A stretch of 26,179 nucleotides of DNA from Verrucomicrobiota bacterium. Lineage in GTDB: Bacteria; Verrucomicrobiota; Verrucomicrobiia; Opitutales; Opitutaceae. The position numbers and the translations under genes were made by a program. The notes under the pieces were generated by a model, which saw only the letters and a list, made by a program, of their open reading frames with translations, ran no database searches and had not been told where the DNA came from. The stretch spans positions 1-26,179 of the forward strand of contig JAEYYL010000115.1 in the NCBI GenBank assembly GCA_023430825.1. The letters are read 5' to 3'. Below, in pieces: positions 1 to 6,411 of the stretch (positions are counted from its first letter, which is position 1; every line of letters starts with the position of its first letter).

Positions 1-1157
1 GGGAGCGAGATGCCGTCGGCGAGCATGGCCTCGGCGACCGGACAGTGGACGGTGCGATAGTCCATCGTGGTGAGGCCGGCGTCGCGGAGCGGCCAGGCGC
101 CGGCGAAGAAGTTGTGGTGTTGAAAAAGTGGATACTGATAAACGGGCCGGGGGATGTAGCCGGCGCGGGCGTCGACGCCCTCGGCAACGAGCGCGTCGAC
201 GAACTCGTTGCGGGTGCAGTTGAACTTCGCGGTGTCGAAACGCAGCAGGCAGAACCAGAAGCTGTGGGTGTCGCGAGCGTCGATGGCGGGGAGAGCGATG
301 CCGGGGAGCGCGAGTTCGCGCAGGCGGTCGAGCAGGCGGCGGCCGAGGCGGATGTGCGTGGCGACGATGGCGTCGAGCTTGGTGAGCTGGGCGGCGCAGA
401 CGGCGGCCTGCGGCTCGCTCATGCGGTAGTTGGGCGCGAGAGACTCGGGGTTGCGGCTGTTGGTGACGCGATCGTAGTGCTTGTCGCCCCATTTGGCGAG
501 GGTCGGGCCGAAGCGCGGGTTGTTCGTGCCGACGAGGCCGCCGTCGCCGCAGCTGATGTGTTTGAACTCGTTGAAGGAATAGCAGGCGAGATCACCGAAG
601 AGTCCGACGGGTTTGCCGCGGTAGGTCGCGCCCCAGGCCTGGGCGCAGTCTTCGATGACGAACAGGTTATGCTCGCGCGCGAGGGACATGATCGGGTCCA
701 TGTCGGTCGAGTTGCCGGCGAGATGGACGACCATGATCGCCTTGGTTTTCGGCGTGAGGCGGCGGCGGACGTCGGCGGGGTCGAGATTGTAGGTGTGCGG
801 GTCGATGTCGGCGAAGACGGGCACGAGCTGCTGGTAGAGGATGCCGATGACGGAGCCCATGTCGGTGACGGGCGAGGTGATGATTTCGGAGCCGGGCGGA
901 AGTTCGAGCGCGGCGACGGCGATGTGGAGAGCGGCGGTGCCGGAGGAGCAGGGGAAGGCCCATTGCAGCGGGTAGGTGCGGCGGAACTCGGCGAGGAGCG
1001 CGGCGCATTGCGGGCCGTTGGCGTAGAACAGCGACGGCTGGTCGACCATGGCGGTGAGGCGCGCGAGTTCTTCGGCGCCCCAGCGGTGATGCACGGGGCG
1101 GGCGGCGGTGACGGATTTCGGCCCGCCGTGGAGGGCGAGGGTGGAATTTTGGCTCAT
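1..1157 (-). CDS. DegT/DnrJ/EryC1/StrS-family PLP aminotransferase (3' end cut by window edge)
   Basis: The minus-strand frame is open from an ATG at 1157 to the left edge, giving 385 codons without a stop. The family usually has about 370-410 residues, so only a short C-terminus is missing. The translation begins MSQNSTLALHGG and has the family landmarks in order: a Ser-rich SSGTAALH segment that binds the cofactor phosphate, VIEDCAQAWGA with the Asp that contacts the PLP ring nitrogen, and YSFNEFKHISCGDGG with the Schiff-base lysine at residue 199 (codon 561-563). Such enzymes transaminate keto-sugars or cyclitols using glutamate or glutamine; the substrate cannot be told here. There is no signal peptide, so it is cytoplasmic. 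It lies downstream of the isochorismatase-like gene on the same strand, separated by an inverted repeat. The leader is pyrimidine-rich with no Shine-Dalgarno sequence. Confidence 0.9.
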   Translation of the reverse strand, partial: MSQNSTLALHGGPKSVTAARPVHHRWGAEELARLTAMVDQPSLFYANGPQCAALLAEFRRTYPLQWAFPCSSGTAALHIAVAALELPPGSEIITSPVTDMGSVIGILYQQLVPVFADIDPHTYNLDPADVRRRLTPKTKAIMVVHLAGNSTDMDPIMSLAREHNLFVIEDCAQAWGATYRGKPVGLFGDLACYSFNEFKHISCGDGGLVGTNNPRFGPTLAKWGDKHYDRVTNSRNPESLAPNYRMSEPQAAVCAAQLTKLDAIVATHIRLGRRLLDRLRELALPGIALPAIDARDTHSFWFCLLRFDTAKFNCTRNEFVDALVAEGVDARAGYIPRPVYQYPLFQHHNFFAGAWPLRDAGLTTMDYRTVHCPVAEAMLADGISL

Positions 1158-1188
1158 TGGGATGAAGAACAGGAGGGAAGTCTTGTCT

Positions 1189-1306
1189 CCCGCGAATCAC
1201 GCGAATCGGCGCGAATGCAGACTATAAAAGCGGAGGGTGAAGTTCATGCGCGGACGGATCGGCGATTCAGGCGGATTTATTCGCGGGAATTCGCGTGATT
1301 CGCGGG
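1189..1306. repeat. Intergenic inverted repeat with perfect 18-bp arms, CGCGAAT family
   Basis: The left arm at 1189-1206 (CCCGCGAATCACGCGAAT) is the exact reverse complement of 1289-1306, with 82 bp between. Each arm continues with a third, looser CGCGAAT unit, so the element is built from short units of about 9 bp. The right arm lies inside the 3' end of the isochorismatase-like gene and encodes its last residues (ANHANSRE). A close relative lies at 3992-4100. It looks like a dispersed non-coding repeat rather than a terminator, because no T-run follows. Confidence 0.85.
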
Positions 1307-2098
1307 CAGGGCTTGGAGGAAATCGGAGAGGCGGAAGACGAAGCCGAATTCGAGGGCGACGCGCCAGAGAGCTTGTTGTTTCTCGCGTTCGTCGCGGGCG
1401 GTCTCGCGATTCTCGACGGCGGTGGTGGCCTCGGCGATCGTGGAGCAGAGACAACCGTGACGCGCCAGGTCGACCATGCCGCCGGGCGACATCAGGAGGC
1501 ACCAGTTGAGGGCGAAGCCGACGTAGATGAGGTGGTTGATGGCGTGTGCGCGGCAGAGTGCGGCGAGTTGGTCGCCGTTCTCGGCGATGCCCTCATTGCC
1601 GACGGGCCGGGCGGTGGGGGCGAAGTCGAGACGGGCGAACCCGGCGGCGATATCGGCGGCGTTGTGCGCGCCGGGCGAGGCGTGGGCGCGGCGGAGGCGC
1701 TGGAGGTTTTCGTAGGCGGGATCGGACGCGACGTGGGTGGGTGCGGGTGAAGGGCCGGCGAGCTGCCGAGCGCGTTGGTAGCCGGGGAGGTGGGAATAGT
1801 AATCCTTGCCGCCGCCGACGACGTGGAAGATCGGGAGCGGTGAAGCGCGCACGGCGGCGAGCAAGGGCGGGAAGATTTCGGTGAGAATCTTTTCGGCGCG
1901 CGGCGTGTAGTCGACGGCGCGGCGCCAGCCGGGGAATTCGTGCGGCTGGCCGCAACCCCACGCGTGCATCACGACGAGCGCGGTGTGCGCGGGCGCGAGA
2001 TCGACATCGATCGTGTGCCAACCGAGGAAACCTTCGGCGGGCACCGCGCGTGCGGGGTCGGCGTCGAATTGCCGGTAGAGGTGGGCGGGCAGGCGCAT
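1277..2098 (-). CDS. Isochorismatase-like cysteine hydrolase with altered active site
   Basis: The 273-residue protein has the isochorismatase-like alpha/beta fold. A first strand (TALVVMHAW, residues 39-47) is followed by EFPGWRRAVDY, and the C-terminal strand YVGFALNWC carries the nucleophilic cysteine at 200. In the family the first strand normally ends in a catalytic Asp (VIDMQ type). Here His45 stands at that place, so chemistry may differ, and annotation as a standard isochorismatase or nicotinamidase would be unsafe. The last residues, ANHANSRE, are encoded by an arm of the 1189-1306 repeat, so the natural C-terminus may once have been different. No signal peptide is seen; it is probably cytoplasmic. 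It lies between the symporter and aminotransferase genes on the same strand. The ATG at 2098 is the natural start; no Shine-Dalgarno precedes it. Confidence 0.8.
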   Translation of the reverse strand: MRLPAHLYRQFDADPARAVPAEGFLGWHTIDVDLAPAHTALVVMHAWGCGQPHEFPGWRRAVDYTPRAEKILTEIFPPLLAAVRASPLPIFHVVGGGKDYYSHLPGYQRARQLAGPSPAPTHVASDPAYENLQRLRRAHASPGAHNAADIAAGFARLDFAPTARPVGNEGIAENGDQLAALCRAHAINHLIYVGFALNWCLLMSPGGMVDLARHGCLCSTIAEATTAVENRETARDEREKQQALWRVALEFGFVFRLSDFLQALPANHANSRE

Positions 2099-2124
2099 GG
2101 GCTAGCAGCAGACTACGGAAGGGA

Positions 2125-2195
2125 ACCACAGAGGCACCGAGGCACGGAGGTCGGAATCAGCCGAAGGTCTTCTCTGGGTCTCTGGGCCTTTGTGG
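2125..2195. repeat. Imperfect intergenic inverted repeat, ACCACAGAGGCAC family
   Basis: The left arm at about 2125-2149 begins ACCACAGAGGCACCGAGG. It pairs imperfectly with the right arm at about 2171-2195, which ends GGGCCTTTGTGGA; by eye roughly 18 of 25 positions match. It fills the short gap between the symporter stop and the isochorismatase-like start. Elements reading ACCACAGAGGCACAGAG with a complementary arm are, from general recollection, common between genes in Verrucomicrobia and other phyla. No T-run follows, so it is not a classical terminator. Confidence 0.7.
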
Positions 2196-2212
2196 ATCAA
2201 GGGAGTTAACGA

Positions 2213-3976
2213 CTAGGATTTTGCTGGGCGGGAGGCGCGCCAGAGGAGGGCTCCGATGAGGAAGAGCACGCCGCCGGCGATGACGTTGATGGCCGGGGGC
2301 GCGAGGGGCGACGAGGGCAGGACGACGCAGGCGATGAGGACGACGCCGAGGAGGACGCTCACAAGGGCGAGCATTTGGAAATCGCGGAGGCTGCCGGCAG
2401 GAAGATTGGGATCGAGCGGCACGGGCGTGCGGAGGTCGGCGTCGAAGCGGCGGCACTCGGCGCTGCGCGGATCTTCGGCGCGGTAGAAAAAGGCGGAGGC
2501 GAAAAACACGAGCGTGGCGGCCGCGATCGCGCTGATGATGTTGCGCTCGTAAGCGTAGTCGGGGAACGCGTCGATCGCCATCAAGCCGAACGCGGCGGCG
2601 AACGCGGCGACGCACGACGCCATGCCGGACCACCAGGGCGTTTTGCGATAGATCATGCCGAGGAGGACGGGCGTCATGAAGCCGGGGCCGGTGAGCGAGT
2701 AGTATTTCAGGCCGAAGGCGAAGGCGCCGCCGGTTTTGGCGATGAAGATCGCGGAGACGATGCCGAGGACGCCGATGACGAGCATCGTGATTTGCGCGAC
2801 GCGCATCTGGTGGCTTTCGCCCGGCACGGCGAGGCCGGCTTTTCTGCGGAGCGGGACGTAGATGTCGCGCGTGATGGTGGCGGCGAGCCAGTTGAAGCCG
2901 TCGCTGGCCTGGCCGAGCGTGGCGGAGAGAATGGCGGCGACGACGAAGCCGATCATGCCGTGCGGCAGCAGCAGCAGGGCGAGGCTGACGAACGACGCTT
3001 CCTCGGGTGCGGCGAACTGCGGCCAGAGCGCGCCGATGTCGGGAAAAATGATCCGCGCACCCATCACCGGCAGAATCCAGAGCAGCGGTCCGAAGAAGGA
3101 GAGGCCGGCGCAGAGGAAGGCCATTTTGCGTGCGCTGCGTTCGTCGGGAACGCTCTGGTAGCGTTGCACCTGCCACCAGGCGACGTTGTAGCCGAGGATC
3201 GAGGTGGCGGCGTAGCAGAGGAGGAACAGCGGCTGGCCCGTCTGGCCGTTGAGTCCGAAGTAGCCGGTGGGGGCGTCGTGCCAGAGACGTTCGAAACCGG
3301 CGAACAGGCCGTCGCCGCCGCCGAGGTGCATGAACGTCACGGGCATGATGAGGAGCGTCGTGACGAGAATGATGACGCCCTGCACGGCGTCGCTGAGCAC
3401 GGCGGCCCAGAGACCGCCGATGACGGTATAGACGATCATGACGACGCCGACGCTGATCATCGTGAGTTCGAGTCCGGTGAACGTGTAGCCGAGCAGCGCG
3501 TGTTCGTAGTGCGCGAAGCCGAGGGCGGTGGCGACGAAGATGCAGAGGATGTAGAGGCCCTGGCCGATGCCGATGATCTGGGGGACGATCGCGGTGACGG
3601 TGTAGAAATAAGTCGTCGACGAGGAATAGCGTCGCGTCAGGAACTCGAGCGGGGAGTTGATGCGGGCGCGGCGCCAGCGGGAGGCGAAGTAGAAAGCGCC
3701 GATGAGATAGGCCCAGGTGGCGGCGGTGAAGACGACCGCCGCGCCGAGGCCGTAGCGGTAGGTGAAACCCGCGGCGGCGACGAACATGAAGGCGGAGAAA
3801 CCCGAGACCCAGTTCGAGACGCCGGCAAGGAACCACGGGATTTTGCCGCCGCCCTTGAAGTAATCGTCGGTATTCTTGTTTTTCCGCGACGAATACCAAC
3901 CGACGAAAATGACGATACCGAAGTAGAGCGCGATGAGCGCGTAGTCGGCGGCGTTGACGTGGTTGAAGTCAGGCAT
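2213..3976 (-). CDS. Sodium:solute symporter, SSS/SSF family
   Basis: The 587-residue, strongly hydrophobic inner-membrane protein starts MPDFNHVNAADYALIALYFG. The first transmembrane helix is at about residues 12-28. The cytoplasmic loop with SSRKNKNTDDYFKGGG and the broken helix IPWFLAGVSNWVSGFSAFMF are hallmarks of SSS (TC 2.A.21) transporters of the sugar/uronate/sialate type. The many further hydrophobic segments fit the usual 13-14 helices. It would import a monosaccharide, uronic acid or related product with Na+, which suits its place just downstream of the heparinase-like gene. I chose the ATG at 3976. A TTG three codons upstream (3985) stays in frame, but nothing supports it. Repeat elements flank the gene on both sides. 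The substrate is unknown. Confidence 0.9.
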   Translation of the reverse strand: MPDFNHVNAADYALIALYFGIVIFVGWYSSRKNKNTDDYFKGGGKIPWFLAGVSNWVSGFSAFMFVAAAGFTYRYGLGAAVVFTAATWAYLIGAFYFASRWRRARINSPLEFLTRRYSSSTTYFYTVTAIVPQIIGIGQGLYILCIFVATALGFAHYEHALLGYTFTGLELTMISVGVVMIVYTVIGGLWAAVLSDAVQGVIILVTTLLIMPVTFMHLGGGDGLFAGFERLWHDAPTGYFGLNGQTGQPLFLLCYAATSILGYNVAWWQVQRYQSVPDERSARKMAFLCAGLSFFGPLLWILPVMGARIIFPDIGALWPQFAAPEEASFVSLALLLLPHGMIGFVVAAILSATLGQASDGFNWLAATITRDIYVPLRRKAGLAVPGESHQMRVAQITMLVIGVLGIVSAIFIAKTGGAFAFGLKYYSLTGPGFMTPVLLGMIYRKTPWWSGMASCVAAFAAAFGLMAIDAFPDYAYERNIISAIAAATLVFFASAFFYRAEDPRSAECRRFDADLRTPVPLDPNLPAGSLRDFQMLALVSVLLGVVLIACVVLPSSPLAPPAINVIAGGVLFLIGALLWRASRPAKS

Positions 3977-3991
3977 CGGGCTCAAGCAGTT

Positions 3992-4100
3992 ACCCGCGAA
4001 TCACGCGAATAGAAACCGAACGATCGGGAAGGGGATCTGGAAAGGCGAAGGGCACGGTGCCTCAACTTTGAGGTTCGATCGATTCGCGTCATTCGCGGGT
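3992..4100. repeat. Intergenic inverted repeat, CGCGAAT family (second copy)
   Basis: The left arm at 3992-4010 (ACCCGCGAATCACGCGAAT) pairs with the right arm at 4082-4100 with a single mismatch. It is the same element type as 1189-1306. It occupies nearly the whole gap between the heparinase-like gene and the symporter gene. The spacer of about 70 bp shows no gene. There is no T-run, so a terminator role is not evident. Confidence 0.8.
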
Positions 4101-4112
4101 GGTTTCTGATTC

Positions 4113-6191
4113 TCACGCGAAGGTGAGGGTGGGGTTGGGGGTGGAGGTCTCGAGGGTGACGTCGATCTTCTGGGCGGCGTGGGTGCCGGTGATGCGCCAG
4201 CCGGTGGGTTGGCGGGCGATCGTGAGCGCGCCGTGCGCGGCGCCGGCGGGGGCGGTGGTGCAGGCGGTGAGGACCTCGTGGTGCGTGGCGCGGGCGGAGA
4301 CGGCTTCGACGTAGGGGAAGACGCCGATATTTTCCGGCAGCGCGAGCCGGTGGGTGGAGGCTCTGACCGAACCCGTGGCGGCGAGCGTGGCGCGGAGGGA
4401 GGCGAGGGGGCGGTCGATGCCGAAGGTGGTTGTATCCGCGGTGGCGATACCGCGGCCGTCGTCGTTGAAGACCTGGAAGCGGAGCTGCACGGGCGCGGCG
4501 GTCTCGAGTTCCACGCGGTCGAGGACGAGGACGATGTCGGGTTTCAGGAAGACGAGCGTGCGCAGGACGCGCGTGGTGTCGGGGAGGACGAGGGCGTAGG
4601 CTTCGGTGGCGTCGCTGGTGACCGTCATCCAGCCAGGGCCGGTGCGAAAATCGGTGACGCGGGCGGTGGCCCAGGAGGCGTTGGTGCCTTCGGAGCCGTC
4701 GTGATATTGGTGACCCTTGCCGTCGATGAGGATGGCGGTGTGCGCCTCGGTGAGACGGAGCAGCCATTGCGGCGTGGTGAAGGAATAGCCGGCGCGGAAG
4801 GGATCGTGGAAGAGGCGTTCGCCGTGCGCTTTTAGGATGACGCTGTTGCGGTCGGCGTGTTCGTGATTGGCGGGGCCGCCGCTGCGGAGGGCGACGACAG
4901 TGTCGGCGGGTTGCCAGCCGGTGCGCGAGATCACCCAGTCGTTGCTCAAGCGGACGTCGTGGAGGGCGGCGTCGGGGAGTTTGGCAGGGGCGTCGGGACG
5001 ATACCAGACGGCGCCCTGGAGGAGGCGGAGCGAACCGGTGTGTTGCGCGACGTGGTGCGAGAGCGGGTCGTTGGCGGTGGTGCCGACCCAGCCGGCGACG
5101 GAGACGTCCATGCCGACGCCGGCGTCGCAGAAATTCACGAGGTCGAGGGCGGGATCGTAGTTGCCCTTGGGCGTGGCGTTGTAGGCGGTGTTGAGTTTCG
5201 GATCGGCGACGGCGGCGCCGCTGCAGGGCATGGCCATGCTGAGGGCGAAGCGGATCGTGCCGGGGTAGTTGATGAGTTTGCGGTCGTCGAGGCCGAGCCG
5301 GCGCCACACGGCTTCCGCGAGCATCGCGAGGTGCGAGGTGGTGTAGCCCCAGTAGCCGACGCCCTCGTCGTAGGAACCGTCGGTGCCATACATGACGGCG
5401 AACGCCTGCGCGCTCTGGCGCGAGAGATCGAGCCATTTGGCGGCGTCGCGATGGCGGCCGTGAAACCAGACGGCGGCGAGGCCGAGACCGCAGGTGGGGA
5501 TGATCTTGAGATTGGTGGCGTTGAGAATGAGCGGCCAGCGGGCGAGGGAGACGCGGTAGGCTTGCGGGTAATCGTCGTCGGGATCGAAGCTCCAGCCGCG
5601 GACGCGATCGGGATATTTCAGGCCGTAGAGCGTGCGGTAGCAGGCGGGCGCGCCCTCGGTGACGATCTTGTGTTCGACGCGCTGGACGAGATCGGCCGGG
5701 ACGGCGGCGCCGAGCCAGTCGAGCGCGTAGCAGGCGGCGATGGTGGCTTCGGGGGCACGCTGGAGGCCGATGGTGTCCTTGCCGCCCTCGAGAAAATAAT
5801 CCCAGCGCGCGTAGTCACAGAGGCGGGAGAGCGCGAGGAGGCAGAGGTCGAGCTGGCGCTGGTCGCCCCAGACGGCGTGGGCGAAGGCGGAATTCTGGAC
5901 GAGTTTCCAGAGCCGCATGAAATCGGCGACGTGGTTGTTGAGCCGGGCCTCGTCGCGGACGAATTTCGTTTCGGCGGCGAAATCGATTTTGAGGAGTTGG
6001 TTGCGAATTTCGGCGCAGCGGGGGAGGTCGAGGTTGGCGCGGATGCGGGGGAGATCGGCGGCGTCGAAGAGGAGGCCGCGCGGGTGAGAGGGCGCTGGAG
6101 GCTCGGCGGCGTCGGTGGCGAACCGGATGAGGGGGACGGTTGCGGCGAGGGTGAGGGAGGATTTGAGGAAGGTGCGGCGCGTGGAGTTCAT
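4113..6191 (-). CDS. Tat-exported heparinase II/III-like polysaccharide lyase family protein
   Basis: The 692-residue protein begins MNSTRRTFLKSSLTLAATVP, a twin-arginine signal (RRTFLK) that predicts export in folded form. After it comes an all-helical region (about 40-360) of the alpha/alpha-toroid type with YDEGVGYWGY at 274-283. A beta-rich C-terminal domain follows with NHEHADRNS at 442-450; this His/Asp motif, followed by GERLFHDP, typifies heparinase II/III-like domains. Relatives are lyases that cleave uronic-acid glycans (heparin, alginate, oligoalginate); the glycan here is unknown. The frame stays open upstream to 6344, but that part is repeat sequence and lacks a signal, so the ATG at 6191 is preferred. 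The leader has no Shine-Dalgarno (GTCCCTCCCC before ATG). Its neighbours are the S9 peptidase upstream and the symporter downstream. Confidence 0.85.
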   Translation of the reverse strand: MNSTRRTFLKSSLTLAATVPLIRFATDAAEPPAPSHPRGLLFDAADLPRIRANLDLPRCAEIRNQLLKIDFAAETKFVRDEARLNNHVADFMRLWKLVQNSAFAHAVWGDQRQLDLCLLALSRLCDYARWDYFLEGGKDTIGLQRAPEATIAACYALDWLGAAVPADLVQRVEHKIVTEGAPACYRTLYGLKYPDRVRGWSFDPDDDYPQAYRVSLARWPLILNATNLKIIPTCGLGLAAVWFHGRHRDAAKWLDLSRQSAQAFAVMYGTDGSYDEGVGYWGYTTSHLAMLAEAVWRRLGLDDRKLINYPGTIRFALSMAMPCSGAAVADPKLNTAYNATPKGNYDPALDLVNFCDAGVGMDVSVAGWVGTTANDPLSHHVAQHTGSLRLLQGAVWYRPDAPAKLPDAALHDVRLSNDWVISRTGWQPADTVVALRSGGPANHEHADRNSVILKAHGERLFHDPFRAGYSFTTPQWLLRLTEAHTAILIDGKGHQYHDGSEGTNASWATARVTDFRTGPGWMTVTSDATEAYALVLPDTTRVLRTLVFLKPDIVLVLDRVELETAAPVQLRFQVFNDDGRGIATADTTTFGIDRPLASLRATLAATGSVRASTHRLALPENIGVFPYVEAVSARATHHEVLTACTTAPAGAAHGALTIARQPTGWRITGTHAAQKIDVTLETSTPNPTLTFA

Positions 6192-6242
6192 GGGGAGGGA
6201 CGGTTGATTGGTGCGGCGGGATTTTACGGACTCAGAGGGGAA

Positions 6243-6393
6243 AACCACGGATGGACACCGATGAACACGGATGTCGGATTTTAGCGCAGAGGACGCGAAG
6301 ACCTCGCGAAGGGTCGCGGAGCTAAGGCCGGAGTTTCTGGCCATGCCGAGTGACCTTGGATTGATCCGTGTTCATCGGTGTGCATCCGTGGTT
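6243..6393. repeat. Long composite inverted repeat with nested hairpins
   Basis: The 30-bp outer arms at 6243-6272 and 6364-6393 are reverse complements at 29 of 30 positions and contain CCACGGATG, CACCGATG and ACACGGAT units. Between them is a second inverted repeat, TTAGC (about 6281) with GCTAA (about 6321), and inside it CGCGA with TCGCG. A small GGCC...GGCC hairpin lies to its right. The element fills the gap between the S9 peptidase stop (6412) and the heparinase-like start (6191), so it would be transcribed if the two share an mRNA. CCACGGATG-type repeats are, from general recollection, widespread intergenic elements in several phyla. Confidence 0.85.
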
Positions 6394-6411
6394 GAAATGA
6401 GTTATAGCGGA

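Noticed and set aside
3977..3985. TTG start three codons upstream in the symporter gene
   Set aside because: No ribosome-binding site or homology reason to prefer it over the ATG at 3976.
2375..4012. 545-codon plus-strand open frame opposite the symporter
   Set aside because: Highly acidic, Glu/Asp/Gly-rich with no domain; the minus strand encodes an evident membrane transporter.
4857..6284. 475-codon plus-strand open frame opposite the heparinase-like gene
   Set aside because: Same shadow-frame composition; no start signal or motif.
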